Source of the DNA: Pseudomonadota bacterium
Lineage (GTDB): Bacteria; Pseudomonadota; Alphaproteobacteria; Rhizobiales; Kaistiaceae
Direction of reading: 5' to 3'
Length of the DNA stretch: 10,394 nucleotides
NCBI GenBank assembly: GCA_023392225.1
Contig: JAEVZM010000443.1
Coordinates: 1 to 10,394 of the forward strand
Every line of letters starts with the position of its first letter. Within the stretch, counting starts at the first letter, position 1. Position numbers and translations under genes: made by a program. The notes beneath the pieces are model-generated. The model was not told the DNA's origin, ran no database searches, and saw only the letters and a program-made list of their open reading frames with translations. Below, piece after piece: positions 6,227-10,394 of the stretch.

Positions 6227-6964
6227 TTACAAAATCGCGAGCTTCTGGAGCTCGACGAGCTGGCCGATACCTGCCTTGGCCAGATCGAGCAGCGCCTGAA
6301 GCTCTTCTTCCGAGAACGGCGCGCCCTCGGCCGTCCCCTGGATCTCGACGATGCCGCCCGAGCCGGTCAGCACGAAATTGGCATCGGTCTCCGCCTCGCT
6401 GTCCTCGAGATAGTCGAGGTCGAGCACCGGCGTGCCGCGGAAGATGCCACAGGAGACAGCCGCGACGTGATCGCGCAGCACCGACTTCGACACCATGTCG
6501 CGCGCCGCCATCCAGGCGATGCAGTCGTGCAGTGCCACCCAGCCGCCGGTGATCGAGGCGGTACGGGTGCCGCCGTCGGCCTGCAGCACGTCGCAATCGA
6601 CGACGATCTGGCGCTCGCCGAGGGACGGCAGGTCAACCACGGCGCGGAGCGAGCGACCGATCAGGCGCTGAATCTCCTGCGTCCGGCCCGACTGCTTGCC
6701 GGCGGAGGCCTCGCGGCGCATCCGGTCGTGGGTGGCGCGCGGCAGCATGCCGTATTCGGCGGTGACCCAGCCCTTGCCGCCGCCACGGAGCCAGGGCGGC
6801 ACGCCCTGGTCGAGGCTTGCCGTACACAAGACATGGGTGTCACCGAAACGAACCAGGCAGGAGCCTTCGGCATGGCGCGAGACGCCACGCTCCAGGCTGA
6901 CAGGCCGAAGGTCGGCCGGGGTGCGCTTCGAGGGACGAACCGCGGGGGGGCGAGCTGCTTCCAT
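6227..6964 (-). CDS. rph: Ribonuclease PH
   Basis: RNase PH is a phosphate-dependent 3'-5' exoribonuclease that trims tRNA 3' ends, working as a hexamer. The product is 245 residues (family about 238). It shows [10 protein letters not shown] (18-27), [11 protein letters not shown] (40-50), the phosphate/substrate segment [15 protein letters not shown] (93-107), [13 protein letters not shown] (123-135) and the metal-binding acidic run [15 protein letters not shown] (182-196). I start at ATG 6962-6964. This gives nine residues before the usual RPSKRTP start, and the frame is also open further upstream without similarity to the family. Codons 5-7 contain a run of seven C (G7 at 6944-6950 on the plus strand), and another G7 run (6978-6984) lies in the leader. 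rph is first in its unit and divergent from hrcA. Confidence 0.97.
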   Translation of the reverse strand: MEAARPPAVRPSKRTPADLRPVSLERGVSRHAEGSCLVRFGDTHVLCTASLDQGVPPWLRGGGKGWVTAEYGMLPRATHDRMRREASAGKQSGRTQEIQRLIGRSLRAVVDLPSLGERQIVVDCDVLQADGGTRTASITGGWVALHDCIAWMAARDMVSKSVLRDHVAAVSCGIFRGTPVLDLDYLEDSEAETDANFVLTGSGGIVEIQGTAEGAPFSEEELQALLDLAKAGIGQLVELQKLAIL

Positions 6965-7004
6965 GCCGCTTCTTACCGGGGGGGCCGGCCGAACGCAAAG
7001 CCCG

Positions 7005-7036
7005 CTTGAACTGACGCGGAAAAACCAACACTTATG
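7005..7036 (+). promoter_or_regulatory. Possible hrcA promoter (CTTGAAC ... CTTATG)
   Basis: CTTGAA at 7005-7010 (or TTGAAC at 7006-7011) matches alphaproteobacterial -35 consensus for housekeeping or RpoH-type sigma factors. CTTATG at 7031-7036 resembles the CYTAT part of an RpoH-type -10, but the 20-base spacer is longer than usual. If used, transcription would start after 7036 and force translation from ATG 7061 rather than 7034. No CIRCE inverted repeat is seen here, so there is no sign of HrcA autoregulation. Confidence 0.25.
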
Positions 7037-7060
7037 CCGGAGAACCAAGGTTTCGAACGG

Positions 7061-8170
7061 ATGACCAACCAGGCCCCGCCCCGTCAGTTCGGTGCCGCCC
7101 CGGCCGAATCGCCGGGATCGGCACTGCAGAGTCTCGACCGCCGGTCACGCGAGATCTTCCGGCAGATCGTCGAAACCTATCTCGGCACCGGCGAGCCGGT
7201 GGGCTCGCGCAACCTCAGCCGCAAGCTGCCGGTGGCGCTGTCGCCGGCCTCGGTACGCAACGTCATGGCCGACCTCGAGGCGCTGGGACTGATCTATGCG
7301 CCCCACACCTCGGCGGGCCGCCTGCCGACCGAGATCGGGCTCCGCTTCTTCGTCGATTCCCTGCTTCAGGTCGGCGATCTCTCGAACGAAGAGCGGCGGC
7401 AGATCGAGGCGCAGGTCCGCGCCGCCCATGCCCCCGACCGGACCATCGAGACGCTGCTCTCGGACGCCAGCCAGGCGCTGTCCGGCCTGTCGCGCGGTGC
7501 CGGCGTCGTGCTCGCCGGCAAGATGGACATCCGCCTGAAGCACGTCGAGTTCATCCGCATCGAGCCGACCCGCGGGCTGGTGGTGCTGGTCGGCGACGAC
7601 GGCTCGGTCGAGAACCGGCTGATCGATCTCGACCCCGGCACGACGCCGTCGGCGCTGGTCGAGGCCGGCAACTACCTCAACACCCACATACGGGGCCGGA
7701 CTCTCACCGAGGCCAGGGCCGAGGTCGAGCGGCGCCAGAGCGAGGCGCGCGCCGAGCTTGACCGCCTGACCAGCGGGCTGGTCGAAGCCGGGCTTGCATC
7801 CTGGGCCAACGCGAGCGCCGGACACCCGGAGACGCTGATCGTGCGCGGCCGCGCCAACCTCCTCGACGACGTCACCGCGCTCGAGGATCTCGAGCGGGTG
7901 CGGCTATTGTTCGAGGACCTCGAGACCCAGCGCGAGCTGATCCGTTTGCTCGGCCTCGCCGAGGACGGCGAGGGCGTCCGCATCTTCATCGGCTCGGAGA
8001 ACAAGCTGTTCTCGCTGTCGGGCTCCTCGATCGTCGTCTCGCCCTATCGCGACAGCGAGCAGCGGATCGTCGGCGTGCTCGGGGTGATCGGCCCGACCCG
8101 GCTCAACTATGCCCGCATCATCCCGATGGTCGACTATACTGCCAAGGTGGTCGGGCGCCTGCTCGGCTGA
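7061..8170 (+). CDS. hrcA: Heat-inducible transcription repressor HrcA
   Basis: HrcA is a dimeric repressor that binds CIRCE elements, mainly upstream of groESL, and is reactivated by the GroE chaperonin. The product from ATG 7061 is 369 residues. The N-terminal winged helix (about 26-90) contains [14 protein letters not shown] (28-41), [11 protein letters not shown] (44-54), [14 protein letters not shown] (60-73) and the wing [12 protein letters not shown] (80-91). The middle and C-terminal GAF-like dimerisation domain ends in the family signature [19 protein letters not shown]. An in-frame ATG at 7034 would add nine residues. I prefer 7061 because AAGG sits 10 bases before it, and because the extra residues resemble nothing in the family. 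No CIRCE site or groESL is in the window. grpE, often next in alphaproteobacteria, is absent: dnaQ converges after 11 bases. Confidence 0.96.
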   Translation: MTNQAPPRQFGAAPAESPGSALQSLDRRSREIFRQIVETYLGTGEPVGSRNLSRKLPVALSPASVRNVMADLEALGLIYAPHTSAGRLPTEIGLRFFVDSLLQVGDLSNEERRQIEAQVRAAHAPDRTIETLLSDASQALSGLSRGAGVVLAGKMDIRLKHVEFIRIEPTRGLVVLVGDDGSVENRLIDLDPGTTPSALVEAGNYLNTHIRGRTLTEARAEVERRQSEARAELDRLTSGLVEAGLASWANASAGHPETLIVRGRANLLDDVTALEDLERVRLLFEDLETQRELIRLLGLAEDGEGVRIFIGSENKLFSLSGSSIVVSPYRDSEQRIVGVLGVIGPTRLNYARIIPMVDYTAKVVGRLLG

Positions 8171-8181
8171 GCCAACCGCCC

Positions 8182-8898
8182 TCATGCGGCGGCGACATCT
8201 TCCTTGTCCAGATAGGACAGCCAGATCGCCTCGGTCTTGAACAGGGCGAGGCGCTCGCGATGCGCGGCCATCTCCTCGGCGCTGACCCGGAACAGGCGCG
8301 GCTCCGGCCGCGGGCCCACCTCGCGCCGGCCGCCGCCGGGAAGCTCCGGGTTCGCGGCGTCGAGACTGTCGGCGAGCACAAGGCTCGTCTGGCGACCACC
8401 GAGCAGCTCGATATAGACCTCGGCCAGAAGCTCGGAGTCGAGAAGCGCGCCGTGCAGCGTGCGTCGGCTCGAATCGATCGAATAGCGATTGCACAGGGCA
8501 TCGAGCGAGTTCGGCCCGTTTGGATGCTTCCGCCGCGCCAGCATCAGCGAATCGACCATCCGGTGGGAGGCGATCGGCTTGATCCCGAGGCGGCCCAGCT
8601 CGGCATTGATGAAGCCGAAGTCGAACTCGGCATTGTGGGCGATCAGCGGCGCATCGCCGATGAAGGCGAGCAGCTCGTCGACCACCTGGGCGAACAGCGG
8701 CTTGTCGGCAAGGAATGCATCGGTCAGGCCGTGGACCGCGGCGGCCTCCGCCGACATCCGGCACGCCGGATTGATGTAGAGCTGCAGGCGATTGCCCGTC
8801 GGGATGTGGTTGAACAGCTCGACGCAGCCGATCTCGACGATCCGGTCCTTGGCCGAATCGAGCCCGGTGGTCTCGGTGTCGATGACGATCTCACGCAT
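8182..8898 (-). CDS. dnaQ: DNA polymerase III epsilon subunit (3'-5' proofreading exonuclease)
   Basis: DnaQ is the proofreading exonuclease of the replicative polymerase core. The product is 238 residues, close to E. coli's 243. All DEDDh residues are present: Asp7 and Glu9 in DTETTG, Asp93 in HNAEFDFGF, and His149 and Asp154 in HGALLDSELLAE. IVEIGCVEL (20-28) and the VHGLTDAFL segment (55-63) complete the exonuclease fold. After about residue 170 comes a Gly/Pro/Arg-rich linker, then a C-terminal stretch (about 200-235) with ERLALFKTEAIW. That position corresponds to the tail which in E. coli tethers epsilon to the alpha subunit. It follows coaE by 12 bases, the gap being a perfect palindrome with two GANTC sites. 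An AGGA overlapping the coaE stop may serve as Shine-Dalgarno. It is convergent with hrcA. Confidence 0.96.
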   Translation of the reverse strand: MREIVIDTETTGLDSAKDRIVEIGCVELFNHIPTGNRLQLYINPACRMSAEAAAVHGLTDAFLADKPLFAQVVDELLAFIGDAPLIAHNAEFDFGFINAELGRLGIKPIASHRMVDSLMLARRKHPNGPNSLDALCNRYSIDSSRRTLHGALLDSELLAEVYIELLGGRQTSLVLADSLDAANPELPGGGRREVGPRPEPRLFRVSAEEMAAHRERLALFKTEAIWLSYLDKEDVAAA

Positions 8899-8910
8899 GA
8901 TTCGCGAATC
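8899..8910. repeat. Perfect 12-base palindrome GATTCGCGAATC filling the coaE-dnaQ gap
   Basis: The gap between the coaE stop and the dnaQ start is exactly this palindrome. It contains two GANTC sequences (8899-8903 and 8906-8910), the target of the CcrM adenine methyltransferase known in alphaproteobacteria. Three more GANTC sites follow at 8946-8950, 8961-8965 and 8972-8976 inside the coaE 3' end, and one precedes at 8855-8859 in dnaQ. It could be a methylation-sensitive regulatory site or chance. Confidence 0.5.
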
Positions 8911-9507
8911 CTACCGCCCGGCGGCAGTCCCCGCCACCGCGCGAAGAATCGCATCCACCTGATTCGCCGTCGATTCGAGCGTTCCGCCATTTTCGACGAC
9001 GAAGTCGGCGCGCCGCCGCTTCTCGGCGTCCGGCATCTGGCGGCCGAGCATCGCCTCGAGCCGCTCCGGCGTCATTCCCGGCCGGGCGAGCATCCGCGCC
9101 CGCTGCACGTCGGCCGGGGCGCTGACCACGATCACCATGTCGACCTCGTTCACCGCGCCGGTCTCGAACAGGAGCGGGATGTCCAAAAGCACGATCCGAC
9201 GGCCGCCGGCGCGCGCCTCGGACAGGAAGCGCTGCTCCTCGGCCTTGACCAGCGGATGGACCAGCGCCTCGAGCCGCTGCATTGCCGGCTCGTCGCCGAG
9301 CACACGGGTGCGCAGCCGGTCGCGATCGATCACGCCGTCGACCGCGACGCCGGGGAAAGCGGCTTCGACCACCGGCACCGCGGCGCCGGCATAGAGCGCG
9401 TGCACGGTGCGGTCCGCATCGAACACCGGCACGCCGCGCGCGGCGAACATGGCGGCGACCGTCGACTTGCCCATCGCCGCCGAGCCGGTGAGGCCGAGCA
9501 CGAGCAT
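8911..9507 (-). CDS. coaE: Dephospho-CoA kinase
   Basis: CoaE phosphorylates the 3'-OH of dephospho-CoA with ATP, the last step of coenzyme A synthesis. The product is 198 residues, the normal length. The Walker A loop is GSAAMGKS (8-15) in the family's GLTG...GKS start. The DAD motif (30-32) follows, then the CoA-binding and lid region with LEALVHPLV (near 80), the LLDIPLLFE motif, and RM.AR / R..Q.P-type arginine clusters. The start ATG (9505-9507) shares one base with the aroE stop (TGATG), so translation is probably coupled. The frame is open further upstream, but that part is antisense-phase noise over aroE. The stop TAG at 8911-8913 is 12 bases before dnaQ. The aroE-coaE-dnaQ order is a recalled alphaproteobacterial arrangement. 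All expected motifs are present. Confidence 0.97.
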   Translation of the reverse strand: MLVLGLTGSAAMGKSTVAAMFAARGVPVFDADRTVHALYAGAAVPVVEAAFPGVAVDGVIDRDRLRTRVLGDEPAMQRLEALVHPLVKAEEQRFLSEARAGGRRIVLLDIPLLFETGAVNEVDMVIVVSAPADVQRARMLARPGMTPERLEAMLGRQMPDAEKRRRADFVVENGGTLESTANQVDAILRAVAGTAAGR

Positions 9508-10343
9508 CAGGCGAGCCCCATGTCGCGGAGCACCGCCTGGCGCAGTTCGGGCGTCACCACCGGCATCCGCCCGAACCAGCGCTGGAACCCCGGCGCTGCC
9601 TGGTGGAGCAGCATGCCGAGCCCGTCGACCGTGCGGAGGCCCCGCGCCTTCGCCGCCGCAAGCAGGCCCGTCTCGAGCGGCACGTAGACGATGTCGGTGA
9701 CGAGGCAATCACCGCGCAGCGGCGAGAGGTCGATGGTGAGGGGCGGTTGGCCCTCCATGCCCAGCGAGGTCGAATTGACCAGCACCCGCGCGTCCGGCAA
9801 CAGGCGGGGCAGCGCATCCCAGCCGGCGGCACGCACGTTGGATCCGAAGAGCGCTGCCAGGACTTCGGCGCGCTCGGTGCTGCGATTGACGACGTGGACC
9901 GGCGTCACGCCACGCTCGAGCAGCGCCCAGACCACGGCGCGGGCGGCACCGCCGGCGCCGAGCACCACCGCCGGGCCGCCTTCACCGTCCCAGCCCGGGG
10001 CGCCCTCGTCGAGACTGACGAGGAAACCGATGCCGTCGGTCGAGGTGGCGAGGAGCCTCCGGCCGTCCCGCCAGACCGTGTTGACCGAGCCGACCGCCCG
10101 ACCCGCGGGCTCGACTTCGTCGACCGCGGCGAAGGCGGCTTCCTTGTGCGGCACGGTGACGTTGCAGCCGACGAAGGGACCATCGGCAAAACCGGCGAAG
10201 AATGCCGCTATGTTCTGAGGCTCTACGGGGTTGATCACGTAGTCGCCTGCAAGACCGTACTCTCTCAGCCAGAAGCGGTGGATCACCGGCGAGCGGGAAT
10301 GCTTGGCCGGCCAGCCGACGAGACAGACGATGGGATCGGACAT
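9507..10343 (-). CDS. aroE: Shikimate dehydrogenase (NADP-dependent)
   Basis: AroE reduces 3-dehydroshikimate to shikimate with NADPH in aromatic amino-acid synthesis. The product is 278 residues, normal length. The substrate site is shown by KHSRSP (14-19), NVTVPHK (61-67, catalytic Lys67) and STDGIGF (101-107, Asp103). The nucleotide fold shows GAGGAAR (129-135) and VNRSTER (152-158), where the arginine suits [13 protein letters not shown] replaces the common N(A/C)TPLGM with a mild variant. The C-terminus has [19 protein letters not shown], with the conserved Gln. ATG at 10341-10343 has a CGGAG Shine-Dalgarno 8 bases upstream. The stop shares one base with the coaE start. It follows the partial maf-like gene by 20 bases in the same operon. 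Confidence 0.97.
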   Translation of the reverse strand: MSDPIVCLVGWPAKHSRSPVIHRFWLREYGLAGDYVINPVEPQNIAAFFAGFADGPFVGCNVTVPHKEAAFAAVDEVEPAGRAVGSVNTVWRDGRRLLATSTDGIGFLVSLDEGAPGWDGEGGPAVVLGAGGAARAVVWALLERGVTPVHVVNRSTERAEVLAALFGSNVRAAGWDALPRLLPDARVLVNSTSLGMEGQPPLTIDLSPLRGDCLVTDIVYVPLETGLLAAAKARGLRTVDGLGMLLHQAAPGFQRWFGRMPVVTPELRQAVLRDMGLA

Positions 10344-10363
10344 GGCTCAGACTCCGGAACCGC

Positions 10364-10394
10364 TCATGGAGACAGGGCACCCTCCTGCCACAGC
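10364..10394 (-). CDS. 3' end of an upstream gene, probably Maf-family nucleotide pyrophosphatase (partial)
   Basis: Only the last nine residues (LWQEGALSP) and a TGA at 10364-10366 are in the window, on the minus strand and in the same direction as aroE, 20 bases before it. The identity is inferred from context. In many alphaproteobacteria maf precedes aroE-coaE-dnaQ, and Maf proteins often end in a similar short helix with Leu and Gly. Another reading frame also stops close by (TGA near 10349), so even the frame is not certain. No functional residue is visible. Confidence 0.4.
   Translation of the reverse strand, partial: LWQEGALSP

Noticed and set aside
8165..8195. Possible terminator between convergent hrcA and dnaQ
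   Set aside because: Only 3- to 4-pair stems (GGC/GCC and CCGC/GCGG) and no T-run; too weak to call.
8911..9708. Upstream extension of the coaE frame into aroE
   Set aside because: The P-loop start MLVLGLTGS at 9507 overlaps the aroE stop as TGATG. The extension is aroE read in another frame.
10349..10369. Possible leader peptide MSGSGV between the maf-like end and aroE
   Set aside because: Six codons with an AGGAGG-type run 12 bases upstream, but it overlaps the stop of the upstream gene and aroE has its own Shine-Dalgarno. Nothing supports attenuation.

Overview
The window is GC-rich, tightly packed bacterial chromosome with long open shadow frames on both strands. Gene content and order point to an alphaproteobacterium, most likely Hyphomicrobiales (Rhizobiales): rph-rdgB-hemW divergent from hrcA, a dnaQ-coaE-aroE cluster with a maf-like end upstream, and purA next to a small conserved protein typical of that order. 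The assignment rests on recalled synteny and protein similarity; no rRNA or other taxonomic marker is present. I see no tRNA, rRNA, CRISPR array, insertion sequence, integrase or toxin-antitoxin pair.

Layout, left to right. (1) 1-1536, minus strand: purA (adenylosuccinate synthetase) followed by the N-terminal part of a conserved hypothetical protein that runs off the left edge. (2) 1693-4011: a short block of less conserved genes. It holds a histidine-phosphatase-family protein, a 74-residue zinc-ribbon protein, and a divergent pair made of an MmyB-like XRE regulator (minus) and a VOC/glyoxalase-fold protein (plus). Several inverted repeats lie between these genes. (3) 4029-6964, minus strand: a compact transcription unit rph > rdgB > hemW > small four-helix membrane protein, with gaps of 13, -4 and 2 bases. 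(4) 7061-8170, plus strand: hrcA, divergent from rph. (5) 8182-10394, minus strand: the operon [maf-like 3' end] > aroE > coaE > dnaQ, convergent with hrcA.

The core genes cover purine synthesis (PurA), nucleotide-pool sanitation (RdgB, perhaps Maf), RNA 3'-end maturation (Rph), heme delivery (HemW), heat-shock repression (HrcA), replication proofreading (DnaQ), CoA synthesis (CoaE) and the shikimate pathway (AroE). Adjacency here reflects alphaproteobacterial operon conservation more than one shared pathway.

I found no convincing new multi-gene system. Points worth a second look are a dense cluster of GANTC (CcrM-type) sites at the coaE/dnaQ junction, the zinc-ribbon gene flanked by related inverted repeats, a dyad over the start codon of the MmyB-like regulator next to its divergent VOC partner, the unknown membrane protein tightly coupled to hemW, the absence of grpE after hrcA, and two 7-base G/C runs around the rph start.
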